Below, piece by piece: positions 17,300 through 25,351 of a stretch of DNA of 52,744 nt. The translations under genes and the position numbers were made by a program. The notes beneath the pieces were generated by a model. The model did no database searches and was not told the DNA's origin. It saw nothing but the letters and a program-made list of their open reading frames with translations. The stretch is taken from positions 316,052-368,795 of the forward strand of contig NZ_MJGN01000045.1 in the NCBI RefSeq assembly GCF_001865065.1, in the 5' to 3' direction. The number at the start of each line of letters is the position of its first letter. Position 1 is the first letter of the stretch. The DNA is from Curtobacterium sp. MCBA15_008 (lineage in GTDB: Bacteria; Actinomycetota; Actinomycetes; Actinomycetales; Microbacteriaceae).

Positions 17300-17665
17300 G
17301 TGGAGCCCGACGACATCGACGCCGTCCTGTCGGCCCTCGCCGATCCGATCCGCCGTCGCATCGTCGAACGACTGGGGAAGGGCGAGGCGACCGTCACCGA
17401 CCTGTCCGCACCGTTCGACGTCAGCGGTCCCGCGATCTCGCGGCACCTCGGGATCCTCGAGCGCGCCGGGCTCATCACGCGCGAACGGCACGGCACCTGG
17501 CGCACGTGCCGGCTCCGGCCGGAGGCCGTCGCCGAACTCGGCGTCTGGCTCGGCGGGCTCCGGCCCGACTGGGACCGCCGGTTCGACAGCCTGGAGGCAG
17601 TGCTCGCCACCCGACACGACCCCACCCCCGCCACGCATCACCACGACCACCAGGAGCAGTCATGA
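17300..17665 (+). CDS. ArsR-family winged-helix regulator
   Basis: The 121-residue protein has a winged-helix domain (VLSALADPIRRRIVERLGKGEATVTDLSAPFDVSGPAISRHLGILERAGLI is the core, residues about 8-60) and a His-rich C-terminus (THHHDHQEQS). No typical metal-binding ELCVCDL motif is present, which fits the SdpR/AHSA1-linked subgroup. GTG at 17300 is chosen because GGAGG (17290-17294) lies 5 bases before it; GTG at 17288 is an alternative. Its stop overlaps the ATG of the SRPBCC gene (ATGA). Confidence 0.88.
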   Translation: MEPDDIDAVLSALADPIRRRIVERLGKGEATVTDLSAPFDVSGPAISRHLGILERAGLITRERHGTWRTCRLRPEAVAELGVWLGGLRPDWDRRFDSLEAVLATRHDPTPATHHHDHQEQS

Positions 17666-18138
17666 CCGACCAGTTCACCGCCCACGCCACGCACCGGTTC
17701 GCGTACCCCGTCGCGGACGTGTACCGCGCCTTCGTCGACCCCGCCCTGCTCGCGCTCTGGTTCGGGCCGCTCGGCTTCCACGTCCCGGCGGCCACGGTCG
17801 AGGTCGACGCCCGCGTCGGCGGCGCCTGGAACCTCACCATGGTGAGCAACGACAACCCCGAGTGGGCGTCGCCCGTGACGTCGACCCTGCAGGAGATCGA
17901 GGAGAACCGGGTCATCGTCGGCACCCAGGTGGCGAACGGGATCCCCGGGATCGAGGACGGCACGCCGCTGTCCCTCACCCTCGAGTTCGCCGAGGACGGC
18001 GACGGCACCGTCGTGACGCTGACCCAGGGCCCCTTCCCCGAGGTGATGCGCGACATGAACATCGCCGGTTGGACGCAGTCGTTCCACAAGCTCGAGGCGC
18101 TGCTCGGCGCACCGAAGGAGTTCTTCCAGATGCCGTGA
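17662..18138 (+). CDS. SRPBCC/AHSA1 domain protein
   Basis: A 158-residue START-like protein with the AHSA1 pattern HRFAYPVADVYRAFVDPALLALWFGPLGF, RVGGAWNLTM and the C-terminal GWTQSFHKLEALLG. Such proteins bind hydrophobic ligands; they are very often paired with ArsR regulators, as here with a 4-base ATGA overlap. The ligand is unknown. Confidence 0.9.
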   Translation: MTDQFTAHATHRFAYPVADVYRAFVDPALLALWFGPLGFHVPAATVEVDARVGGAWNLTMVSNDNPEWASPVTSTLQEIEENRVIVGTQVANGIPGIEDGTPLSLTLEFAEDGDGTVVTLTQGPFPEVMRDMNIAGWTQSFHKLEALLGAPKEFFQMP

Positions 18139-18314
18139 CACGCCGGCTTGCCCCCGGAACTGGGGTTCACCCCGCTGTGTCAAGGGGGTTGTGTCACTTC
18201 CCTGAAAAGGTGACCATCGTTCGGCGGCGCGTATCGGGCGTGTCGCCGTACGGTCGCGCAGGGGCGTGACCGCCACCCGGATCGCCTTCCCTGCGATCCC
18301 AGCTCAGGGGAATC

Positions 18315-19502
18315 ATGCGCAGCACCTCGTCGTCCACGGCACGCCCTCGCCCAGTCCGCGCTCGGCTCGTCGCGGCAGTCGTCGCACTCGCCGCCGTCGC
18401 TGCGGGGCTCGTGGGCACCGCCGCTCCGGCCACCGCCGCTCCGATCGTCTACACGGGCACCGTCCCAGCCGGGGCGACGCTCTGGCCCGGTGACTCGGTC
18501 ACGTCGAACAACGGACAGTTCCAGCTCGTCATGCAGGGCGACGGCAACCTCGTCGAGTACGGCATCGGCCGCAAGGTCCTCTGGTCCTCGAACACCTCGG
18601 GCAAGCCCGGCGCGTTCGCCCAGGTCCGTGCGAACGGCACGCTCGCGATCGTCTACAACAACGTGCGGGTCGCACTCTGGGGCGGTGCCGGTCAGGTCGG
18701 CCGCAACTTCGGCGTCCGTCCCGACGGCACCATGCGGATGATCAACACCGCCAACCACAGCGTCGTCGAGTTCCCCACCTACCAGGACAGCGTCGCTGCC
18801 GGGAACGTCATCCTGCCCGGCACGGTCCTGCGGTCCGACCGCACCAACTCGCGCACGCTGACCATGCGCGCGGACGGCGTGCTCGTGCAGACCGTGGACG
18901 GCAAGCAGATCTGGGCCTCGAAGACGGGCGGCAACAAGAACGCGTACGCCTCGGTGCAGCCGGACGGCAACTTCGTCATCTACAGCGCGGCGCGCAAGGC
19001 GCTCTGGGCCACCGGCACCCCGGGCGGCCCCGGCCAGCTCCTCGTGCAGGTCGACGGCAACGTCGTGCTCTACGGCAAGAAGGACACCCGCGTCTGGTCC
19101 ACCCGCGCGGTCACCGGTCTGCTCTGGCCCGTCGCCAGCACCCGGATCTCCGGCAAGTACGGCGACGACCGCGGCGCCGGGCACGTCCCGCGCTACCACC
19201 AGGGCACCGACTCCGCGGTGGGCACCGGCACGCCCGTGTACGCCTCGGGCACCGGGACCGTCACGAGCGCCGTCGCGAACAACCCCTCGTACGGCAACTA
19301 CGTCATCGTGACCTACGGCATGACCACCGTGCTCACGGCGCACCTCAGCAAGATCGAGGTCAAGAAGGGGCAGATCGTGGGGAAGGGCAACGAGATCGCG
19401 CGGTCCGGCAACACCGGGCAGTCGACGGGCCCGCACGTGCACGTCGAGGTCCGGCAGGGCGGCACGCTGGTCGACCCGCTCAAGGTGCTGCACTTCCGGT
19501 GA
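18315..19502 (+). CDS. Secreted bulb-lectin-like repeat protein with M23 (LytM) peptidase domain
   Basis: The 395-residue protein has a basic N-terminus and signal peptide (to about residue 42, TAAPATAAP), two B-lectin-type stretches (about 50-265) with repeated QxDGNLVxY motifs (MQGDGNLVEYG, VQPDGNFVIYS, VQVDGNVVLYG), and a C-terminal M23 peptidase (about 275-395) with complete zinc site: H295 and D299 in YHQGTD, H374 and H376 in GPHVHVEV. It is likely a peptidoglycan hydrolase outside the cell held by sugar binding. AGGGGA precedes the ATG. The 176 bases upstream contain the direct repeat TGTGTCA (18176 and 18190). Confidence 0.92.
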   Translation: MRSTSSSTARPRPVRARLVAAVVALAAVAAGLVGTAAPATAAPIVYTGTVPAGATLWPGDSVTSNNGQFQLVMQGDGNLVEYGIGRKVLWSSNTSGKPGAFAQVRANGTLAIVYNNVRVALWGGAGQVGRNFGVRPDGTMRMINTANHSVVEFPTYQDSVAAGNVILPGTVLRSDRTNSRTLTMRADGVLVQTVDGKQIWASKTGGNKNAYASVQPDGNFVIYSAARKALWATGTPGGPGQLLVQVDGNVVLYGKKDTRVWSTRAVTGLLWPVASTRISGKYGDDRGAGHVPRYHQGTDSAVGTGTPVYASGTGTVTSAVANNPSYGNYVIVTYGMTTVLTAHLSKIEVKKGQIVGKGNEIARSGNTGQSTGPHVHVEVRQGGTLVDPLKVLHFR

Positions 19503-19588
19503 CCTTGCCCGACGACTTCGCGGCGGGGGCACCGGCGGACGACTCCTGCTCGTGAGGCGCGGCGGGCACGGCGGCTAGCCTGGTGGCG

Positions 19589-20392
19589 ATGGAGAAGCGT
19601 CGCGGACAGGTCCTCGTGCTGGTGGCGATCGGGATCGTCGCCGGCGTGCTCTCCGGCCTGTTCGGGGTCGGCGGCGGCGTGATCGTGGTCCCCGCGCTGA
19701 TGGCGTTCCTCCACCTCGACCAGCGCCGGGCATCGGCGACGTCGCTCGTGGCGATCGCCCCCGCTGCAGTCGTCGGGGCGATCACCTACGCCGTGCAGGG
19801 CGAGGTGCACTGGCTCGCAGCCCTGGTGCTGGCCGTGGGCAGCGTCATCGGCGCCCCGATCGGCGCTCGGTTGCTGCGTGCTCTGCCGCTCCGGGTCCTG
19901 CCGTGGATCTTCGTCGGGTTCATCGCCGTCGTGCTCGTCTCGCTCGTCACCACCGTCCCGACCCGTGGCGGGGACGTGCACTTCGGCGTCGTCGAGGCGA
20001 TCGTGCTCCTGCTGCTCGGGCTGCTCTCGGGCGTGCTGTCCGGGCTCGTGGGCGTCGGCGGCGGGGTCGTCATCGTGCCCGGGCTCGAGGTCGTCCTCGG
20101 CGCGGGTGACCTGCTCGCGAAGGGCACGTCACTCCTCACGATGGTGCCGACGTCGGTGTCCGGCACGGTCGCGAACCTCCGTCGACGTGCGGTGGACCTG
20201 CGCGTCGGGCTCACGGTCGGCATCACCGCGGCGATCTGCTCCCCGGGCGGGGCCGTGATCGCGCGCGTGCTCGACCCGCAGGTGGCGACGTGGCTCTTCG
20301 CCGGCTTCCTCGTCGTCGTTGCGGTCATCGTCCTGGTGCGCGGTCGCCGGGCTGCCCCACGGAACGAGGCGACCGCCGGGGAGGTCGCGTGA
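19589..20392 (+). CDS. Sulfite exporter TauE/SafE family permease
   Basis: The 267-residue protein has about eight membrane segments in two halves, each with the family signature GVGGGVIVVPAL and GVGGGVVIVPGL. Family members export sulfite or organosulfonates; substrate here is unknown. ATG at 19589 is favoured over GTG at 19583 because TAGCCT (19576-19581) lies 7 bases before it. Its stop overlaps the next start (GTGA). Confidence 0.9.
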   Translation: MEKRRGQVLVLVAIGIVAGVLSGLFGVGGGVIVVPALMAFLHLDQRRASATSLVAIAPAAVVGAITYAVQGEVHWLAALVLAVGSVIGAPIGARLLRALPLRVLPWIFVGFIAVVLVSLVTTVPTRGGDVHFGVVEAIVLLLLGLLSGVLSGLVGVGGGVVIVPGLEVVLGAGDLLAKGTSLLTMVPTSVSGTVANLRRRAVDLRVGLTVGITAAICSPGGAVIARVLDPQVATWLFAGFLVVVAVIVLVRGRRAAPRNEATAGEVA

Positions 20393-21024
20393 CACCCCGC
20401 AGCGGACAGGGCGACGCCGAAGCGGTGCTCATGGCCTTCGCCCGGACCTCCGGCGACGTGCCCGCGGCCCGCCGGGTCGCCCGGCAGTTCGCCGGTCTCG
20501 ACGACGGGGAGCGCTCGGCGCTGCTCTGGAGCGAGGACCCGGGTGCGCGACTCGTCGCGGTGCTGCTGCTCGTCCAGGCGATGCGGGAGCGTCCGGACCC
20601 GGAGCTGACCGACGAGTACGTGTCCGTGGCGAAGGCCGAACGGTTCGAGGACACGGCCCTGGTCGACCTGGCTGCCGAGGAACTCGTGGGCGCACCGCTC
20701 GTGGGCGGTTCGACGGGCCCGCTGTTCGCGCTCGTGAAGTCCGACGTGGCGATGGTGCGGCGGATCGCGGTGGTGGCGACGCTGGCGTTCGTGAAGCAGG
20801 GCGACGCCGAGGTGCCGCTCGCCATCGCCGGTCGACTCGTGCGGGAGCGCAGCGAGACGGTGCAGTCCGCGCTCGGGTGGGTGCTGCGCGAGACCGGAAA
20901 ACGCGCGTCGGAGCCCGCGCTCATCGCGTTCCTCGAGCGCAGCGGTCGCTTGCTGACCCCCGCTGCGCTGCGCACGGCGACCGAGCACCTGCCCACGGCC
21001 GAACGGGACCGGCTGCGCGACTGA
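20389..21024 (+). CDS. AlkD-like HEAT-repeat DNA alkylation repair protein
   Basis: A 211-residue all-helical protein with AlkD-family landmarks: LWSEDPGARLVAVLLL, TALVDLAAEELVG, KSDVAMVRRIAVVATL and the C-terminal SALGWVLRETGKR. AlkD enzymes remove N3- and N7-alkylpurines from DNA using HEAT repeats. Identity is low and catalytic Trp/Asp positions are not certain, so activity is inferred. The GTG overlaps the TauE stop codon, an odd pairing of transporter and repair protein. Confidence 0.75.
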   Translation: MTPRSGQGDAEAVLMAFARTSGDVPAARRVARQFAGLDDGERSALLWSEDPGARLVAVLLLVQAMRERPDPELTDEYVSVAKAERFEDTALVDLAAEELVGAPLVGGSTGPLFALVKSDVAMVRRIAVVATLAFVKQGDAEVPLAIAGRLVRERSETVQSALGWVLRETGKRASEPALIAFLERSGRLLTPAALRTATEHLPTAERDRLRD

Positions 21025-21040
21025 CGCGGCACCGACGTCA

Positions 21041-21094
21041 CGCGCGCAGCGACAGATCACGCGCTCGCACGCGCGTGATCTGTCGCTCAGCGCG
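21041..21094. terminator. Inverted repeat, family B, between convergent genes
   Basis: The 16-base perfect arm GCGACAGATCACGCGC (21049-21064) pairs with 21071-21086 around a 6-base loop, with outer partial pairing to 21041 and 21094. It lies between the AlkD-like and SnoaL genes, which converge, so it can serve both strands. Related copies are at 26453 and 33845. Confidence 0.65.
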
Positions 21095-21103
21095 AGAAGT
21101 CAC

Positions 21104-21150
21104 GCGAGCCGCGAGCCGAGCGCCACGCGAGCCGAGCAGTGCGAGCCGAG
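21104..21150. repeat. Short direct repeats of GCGAGCCGAG
   Basis: GCGAGCCGAG occurs at 21111-21120, 21127-21136 and 21141-21150, with a partial copy GCGAGCC at 21104-21110. They fill the space between the family-B hairpin and the SnoaL stop codon. No function is evident. Confidence 0.6.
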
Positions 21151-21162
21151 GACCGCGCGCAA

Positions 21163-21540
21163 CTAGACCGCGCGCTCGGCCTCGTCCGGCTCCGCCAGCA
21201 CCGTCGTCAGCGCGACGACGACGCCGTCGCGGACCTCGATCACGTCGATGCCCCGCACGGCGGGCGACCCGACCGGGCCGAACCCCCACGCGAGCGCACC
21301 GTGCGAGTCCGACACGTAGCGGCGGCCCTCCTCGACGAACTGGAAGCCGGCCGGCACCGACCCGAGGAGCCCGGCGGCCTTCTGCTCGAGGGCGTCCCAC
21401 CCGACGACGGTGCCCTCGGGGTCGGTGAACGACACGTCGGACGAGTAGGTGCGCTCGATCGCAGCGCGGCGGGAAGCGGCGTCGGTGTTGCCGAAGACGT
21501 CGTGGAGGTTCGCGGAGAGGAGCTCGGAGACGGTGGCCAT
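21163..21540 (-). CDS. SnoaL-like nuclear transport factor 2 fold protein
   Basis: A 125-residue protein with the NTF2-like pattern: helical N-terminus with ERTYSSDVSFTDPEGTVVGWDAL, then strands with GRRYVSDSHGALAWGFGP and GIDVIEVRDGVVVALTTVL. It may bind or isomerise a small ligand; not specific. TAGGCT lies 6 bases before the ATG, overlapping the -10 of the divergent gene. Confidence 0.87.
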   Translation of the reverse strand: MATVSELLSANLHDVFGNTDAASRRAAIERTYSSDVSFTDPEGTVVGWDALEQKAAGLLGSVPAGFQFVEEGRRYVSDSHGALAWGFGPVGSPAVRGIDVIEVRDGVVVALTTVLAEPDEAERAV

Positions 21541-21546
21541 GCGCGG

Positions 21547-21556
21547 AGCCTAACCT
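21547..21556. promoter_or_regulatory. Overlapping back-to-back -10 elements (bidirectional leaderless promoter)
   Basis: AGCCTAACCT carries TAACCT on the plus strand (21551-21556) and TAGGCT on the minus strand (21552 down to 21547), sharing the central TA. Each lies exactly 6 bases from the start codon it serves (ATG at 21563 and ATG at 21540), so the whole 22-base intergenic region is two leaderless promoters and nothing else. Confidence 0.7.
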
Positions 21557-21562
21557 GGGCCC

Positions 21563-22450
21563 ATGCACACCGAGGTGCCCTCCATCGACGACGCGCTGGT
21601 CCGCCGGCTCGTCGCGTCGCAGTTCCCGGAGTGGGCGCCCCTGCCGGTGCGCGAGGTCGACCACCAGGGCTGGGACAACCGCACCTTCCGCCTCGGTGAC
21701 GAGCTGGCCGTCCGACTGCCGAGCGCCGACGGGTACGTGCCCGCGGTCGAGAAGGAACAGGACGTGCTGCCGTACCTCGCGGGCCGGCTCGACGTCGCGG
21801 TGCCGGAGCCGGTCGGGCTCGGGGAACCGGGCGAGGGCTACCCGTTCCCCTGGTCGGTCCGACGGTGGCTCGACGGAACCGTCGCCGAGCGCGCGGCAGG
21901 ACTCGACACCGAGCGCTTCGCCGCCGAGGTCAGCGCCGTCCTCCGGCAGCTCCGGGGCGTCCCGGCCGCCGGGGGACCGGCAGCGGGTGCGCACTCGTTC
22001 CAGCGCGGAGCGCACCCGTCGGTGTACGCCGCCGAGGTCGTCGCGGCACTCGACGCGCTCGGTGGCAGCGTCGACCGTGCGGTCTGCGAGCGGATCTGGG
22101 ACGCAGCCACCGCGACGGCGTGGGACCGGCCGGCGGTCTGGTTCCACGGCGACGTCGCGCCGGGCAACCTGCTCGTCGACGAGGACGGCCGGCTCCGTGC
22201 GCTCATCGACTTCGGCACGTGCGGCGTCGGTGACCCGGCGTGCGACCTGGTGCTCGCGTGGACGTTCCTCGCGGGCGACGCCCGAGGCGCGTTCCACGAG
22301 GCGGTCGAGCTCGACGCCGACACCTGGGCACGAGCGCGGGGCTGGGCGCTCTGGAAGTCGCTCATCATGCTGGCCGGCAGCGCCGGCCCCGGCGATCGCG
22401 CGGACCACGAGCGGGTGCTCGCGTCCGTCCTCGCTGACCCGGTCGCGTGA
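21563..22450 (+). CDS. Aminoglycoside phosphotransferase (APH) family kinase-like protein
   Basis: The 295-residue protein has the protein-kinase-like APH fold: N-lobe DHQGWDNRTFRLGDELAVRLP, catalytic loop VWFHGDVAPGNLLVDEDG and metal-binding ALIDFGTCGVGDPACDL. The motifs are intact, so it is probably an active small-molecule kinase. This family in actinobacteria rarely confers aminoglycoside resistance; the substrate is unknown. The ATG has TAACCT 6 bases upstream. Confidence 0.88.
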   Translation: MHTEVPSIDDALVRRLVASQFPEWAPLPVREVDHQGWDNRTFRLGDELAVRLPSADGYVPAVEKEQDVLPYLAGRLDVAVPEPVGLGEPGEGYPFPWSVRRWLDGTVAERAAGLDTERFAAEVSAVLRQLRGVPAAGGPAAGAHSFQRGAHPSVYAAEVVAALDALGGSVDRAVCERIWDAATATAWDRPAVWFHGDVAPGNLLVDEDGRLRALIDFGTCGVGDPACDLVLAWTFLAGDARGAFHEAVELDADTWARARGWALWKSLIMLAGSAGPGDRADHERVLASVLADPVA

Positions 22451-22462
22451 GCGGTCGCGGCG

Positions 22463-22575
22463 GGCCTGGAGGCGCGGATCACCGCCGCCACGGACCGCGC
22501 GGGGACCCGCGGCTGGGAACGCACCACGGGGCGGGGGCGTACCGACGAGGGTGACGTGAGTCGTGCCTCCAGGCC
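22463..22575. repeat. Split family-A element: 11-base arms 91 bases apart
   Basis: GGCCTGGAGGC (22463-22473) and GCCTCCAGGCC (22565-22575) are perfect reverse complements. Between them is a smaller stem CCGCG/CGCGG. The element fills nearly the whole gap between the phosphotransferase and the next dehydrogenase and ends 30 bases before the dehydrogenase start. Confidence 0.6.
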
Positions 22576-22605
22576 GGCTCGAAGCGACCACGAGAGGAAC
22601 GCAAC

Positions 22606-23799
22606 GTGCGCGCACTGACCTACCAGGGCACCGAGAAGGTGTCCGTCGAGACCGTCCCCGACCCGACCATCCAGGAGCCGACCGACGCGATCGTGCGGAT
22701 AACCTCCACGGCGATCTGCGGGTCCGACCTGCACCTGTACCGCGTGCTCGGCCCGTACATCGACCGCGGCGACGTCCTCGGCCACGAGCCGATGGGCATC
22801 GTGGAAGAGGTCGGATCCGGCGTCACGAACCTGAAGGTCGGCGACCGCGTCGTCATCCCGTTCAACATCTCCTGCGGCCACTGCTGGATGTGCCAGCACG
22901 GCCTGCAGTCGCAGTGCGAGACGACCCAGGTGACGGAGTACGGTACCGGGGCGTCGCTGTTCGGCTACACGAAGATGTACGGCCAGGTCCCCGGCGGCCA
23001 GGCCGAGTACCTCCGTGTGCCGCACGCCGACTACGGCCCCATCGTGGTGCCCGACGACGGCACGCCCGACGACCGCTGGCTGTTCCTCAGCGACATCCTG
23101 CCGACCGCGTGGCAGGCCGTGCAGTACGCGAACGTGCCCGATGGCGGCACGCTCGCCGTGCTCGGACTCGGCCCGGTCGGCCAGTTCGCCGCCCGCATCG
23201 GCAAGCACCTCGGTTACCGCGTGCTCGCCGTCGACCCCGAGCAGGTCCGCCGCGACCTGGGGGCGAAGCACGGCGCCGAGGTGTTCGACCTGACCAAGGA
23301 CCTGGTGCCCGAGCTCGTCGACCTGACCGACGGCCGCGGCCCCGACGGGATCGTCGACGCCGTCGGCATGGAGGCGCACGGCAACCCGATGGCGGGCTTC
23401 GCGCAGCGTGCCGCCGGACTGCTGCCCGACAAGCTCGCGCAGAAGGCGATCGAGACCGCCGGTGTCGACCGTCTCGCCGCGGTGCACGCCGCGATCGACC
23501 TCGTGCGCCGTGGTGGCACCGTGTCCCTCAGCGGTGTCTACGGCGGGATGGCCGACCCGATGCCGATGATGACGCTGTTCGACAAGCAGATCACCATCCG
23601 CGAGGGGCAGTGCAACGTGAAGCGCTGGATCGACGACATCATGCCGCTGGTGCAGGACCCGTCGGACCCGCTCGGCACGCTCGACCTCACGACGCACCGG
23701 GTGTCCCTCGAGGAGGCCCCGCACATGTACGAGGTGTTCCAGAAGAAGGAGGACGGCTGCGTGAAGGTCGTGCTCGACCCCGCACTGGCCGCCGCCTGA
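22606..23799 (+). CDS. Zinc-dependent alcohol dehydrogenase (formaldehyde dehydrogenase-like)
   Basis: The 397-residue medium-chain dehydrogenase has zinc ligands in AICGSDLHLYR and GHEPMGIV, the structural-zinc cluster CGHCWMCQHGLQSQCE, an expanded loop (GTGASLFGYTKMYGQVPGGQAEYLRVP) and GLGPVGQFAARIGKHLGY. This longer form matches the glutathione-independent formaldehyde dehydrogenase-like group. The GTG is preceded by AGAGGA. Its stop overlaps the next ATG by one base (TGATG), forming a two-gene operon. Confidence 0.92.
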   Translation: MRALTYQGTEKVSVETVPDPTIQEPTDAIVRITSTAICGSDLHLYRVLGPYIDRGDVLGHEPMGIVEEVGSGVTNLKVGDRVVIPFNISCGHCWMCQHGLQSQCETTQVTEYGTGASLFGYTKMYGQVPGGQAEYLRVPHADYGPIVVPDDGTPDDRWLFLSDILPTAWQAVQYANVPDGGTLAVLGLGPVGQFAARIGKHLGYRVLAVDPEQVRRDLGAKHGAEVFDLTKDLVPELVDLTDGRGPDGIVDAVGMEAHGNPMAGFAQRAAGLLPDKLAQKAIETAGVDRLAAVHAAIDLVRRGGTVSLSGVYGGMADPMPMMTLFDKQITIREGQCNVKRWIDDIMPLVQDPSDPLGTLDLTTHRVSLEEAPHMYEVFQKKEDGCVKVVLDPALAAA

Positions 23800-24857
23800 T
23801 GCGGATCGTCGTCGTCGGTGCGACCGGCAACGTCGGGACGGCGGTGCTCCGGCGGCTCGCCGAGGCCCGCCTCAGCGGGGACGGACGCGCCGGCGACGAG
23901 AGCGGCCTTGAGGTCGTCGGGGTCGCCCGGCGGCTCCCCGACGCCCGGGTCGCGCCGTACGACGTCGCCACGTGGCACGCCGTCGACGTCGGGAGCCGGT
24001 CGGCCGTGGACGAACTCGCCACGGTGTTCGCCGGCGCCGACGCCGTCGTGCACCTCGCCTGGGCGCTGCAGCCGACGCACGACATCCCCGCGCAGCACCG
24101 CACCAACGTCACGGGGACAGCGAACGTCCTGGCGGCCGTCGCCCGCGCCGGCGTGCCCCAGGTCGTCGTCGCGTCGTCGGTCGGCACGTACCGGGGCGTC
24201 GACGTCGACGGCAAGCGCACCCCCGTCGACGAGACCTGGCCGGCGACCGGCATCCCCACCGCCACCTACTCGATCCACAAGGCCGCGAACGAGGCGGCGA
24301 TGGACGCGTTCGAGTCCGAGCACCCGTCCGTCGTCGTCACGCGGCTCCGCCCCGGGCTGATCTTCCAGCGCGGGGCCGCGGCGGAGATCCGCGGCATCTT
24401 CCTCGGGCCGTTCGTGCCGATGTCGATCGTCCGCTGGATCCGGTGGGCCGTCCTGCCGCTGCCCTTGCCGTTCGTGTTCCAGGCCGTGCACGCCGACGAC
24501 GTCGCCGACGCCTACTGGCGAGCGATCGACCGACGTGCCGGTGGTGCGTTCAACATCGCCGCGTCGCCGGTCCTCAACCCGCCGCGGATGGCGCGGGCGT
24601 TCGGGATGCTCGGCGCGGTCCGGGTGCCGCTCCGACTCATCCGCGGGATCGTCACGCTGACCTGGCGGCTGCGCCTGCAACCGACGGACGCCGGGTGGGT
24701 GGACATCGCCGCGGGCGTGCCGATCATGCGGACCGACCGGGCTCGGGCCGAGCTCGGGTGGGTGCCGAGGCACACGGCCGACGAGGCGCTGCGCGACCTC
24801 GTGGCGGGGTTCGCCGACGGCGCGAACGTCCCCGCGTCGGGTCCGCTGCGCGGCTGA
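23799..24857 (+). CDS. NAD-dependent epimerase/dehydratase family protein
   Basis: A 352-residue extended SDR with GATGNVG nucleotide-binding motif (residues 8-14), VVASSVGTYRG and catalytic YSIHK. The C-terminal part is hydrophobic with LPLPFVFQAVHADDVADAYW, typical of this group. Substrate may be a nucleotide sugar but context does not show it. The start overlaps the dehydrogenase stop codon. Confidence 0.88.
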   Translation: MRIVVVGATGNVGTAVLRRLAEARLSGDGRAGDESGLEVVGVARRLPDARVAPYDVATWHAVDVGSRSAVDELATVFAGADAVVHLAWALQPTHDIPAQHRTNVTGTANVLAAVARAGVPQVVVASSVGTYRGVDVDGKRTPVDETWPATGIPTATYSIHKAANEAAMDAFESEHPSVVVTRLRPGLIFQRGAAAEIRGIFLGPFVPMSIVRWIRWAVLPLPLPFVFQAVHADDVADAYWRAIDRRAGGAFNIAASPVLNPPRMARAFGMLGAVRVPLRLIRGIVTLTWRLRLQPTDAGWVDIAAGVPIMRTDRARAELGWVPRHTADEALRDLVAGFADGANVPASGPLRG

Positions 24858-24881
24858 GGCGCGCGCGGGGTGGGGCGCGCG

Positions 24882-24946
24882 TGGGAGGCGGAATCGCTCG
24901 TAGGGAGCAGGAAGTTCCGGCACCCGATGCGCGGATCCGCCTCCCA
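24882..24946. repeat. Intergenic imperfect hairpin with GGGAGGCGGA arms
   Basis: TGGGAGGCGGA (24882-24892) pairs with TCCGCCTCCCA (24936-24946); further imperfect pairing brings the stem to about 24 positions, with GGAAGTTCC in the loop. It starts 25 bases after the epimerase stop codon and precedes the SHOCT gene promoter, so it may terminate the operon. Confidence 0.5.
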
Positions 24947-24991
24947 TTGCGGGGGTGATGGGAGAGATCGGTCGCGCGCTACTGTCGCGTC

Positions 24992-25342
24992 ATGGCGTTC
25001 AGCGGGATGGCGTTCGGCGACTTCGACGACCCGGGCATGTCCGACGGTTTCGGCGGGGGCGATGCGTTCGGCGCGTTGTTCGGAGTCGTCGCGGTCGTGA
25101 TCGGTCTCGGCATCGTGTCGACGATCGTCCTCACGATCTACCGGGCGAAGCGGATGGCCGACCGTGGGCAGAACCCGCTCACCGTGCAGGAGGACATCGC
25201 GTACCAGGCGATGCAGAGCCGCACCCTCGCGGCGGACAAGTCGCTCGAACAGCGGCTCGCCGAGCTCGACGACCTGCACCGGCGTGGTGTCATCACCGAC
25301 GACGAGCACCGCGCCGCACGAGCCGAGGCCCTGCGCGCGTAG
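24992..25342 (+). CDS. SHOCT domain membrane protein
   Basis: A 116-residue protein with a Gly-rich N-terminus, one membrane segment (AFGALFGVVAVVIGLGIVSTIVLTIY) and a C-terminal SHOCT motif (LEQRLAELDDLHRRGVITDDEHRAARAEALRA contains it). SHOCT is an oligomerisation/targeting helix pair of unknown role. TACTGT lies 6 bases before the ATG. Confidence 0.88.
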   Translation: MAFSGMAFGDFDDPGMSDGFGGGDAFGALFGVVAVVIGLGIVSTIVLTIYRAKRMADRGQNPLTVQEDIAYQAMQSRTLAADKSLEQRLAELDDLHRRGVITDDEHRAARAEALRA

Positions 25343-25351
25343 CCTGGGGCG

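Noticed and set aside
18139..18314. c-di-AMP (ydaO-type) riboswitch before the M23 peptidase
   Set aside because: Such switches often precede wall hydrolases in actinobacteria, but I could not align the conserved core; a covariance-model search would decide.
21563..22450. Aminoglycoside resistance gene
   Set aside because: It is in the broad APH family only; motifs do not match known resistance enzymes specifically and the setting is housekeeping.
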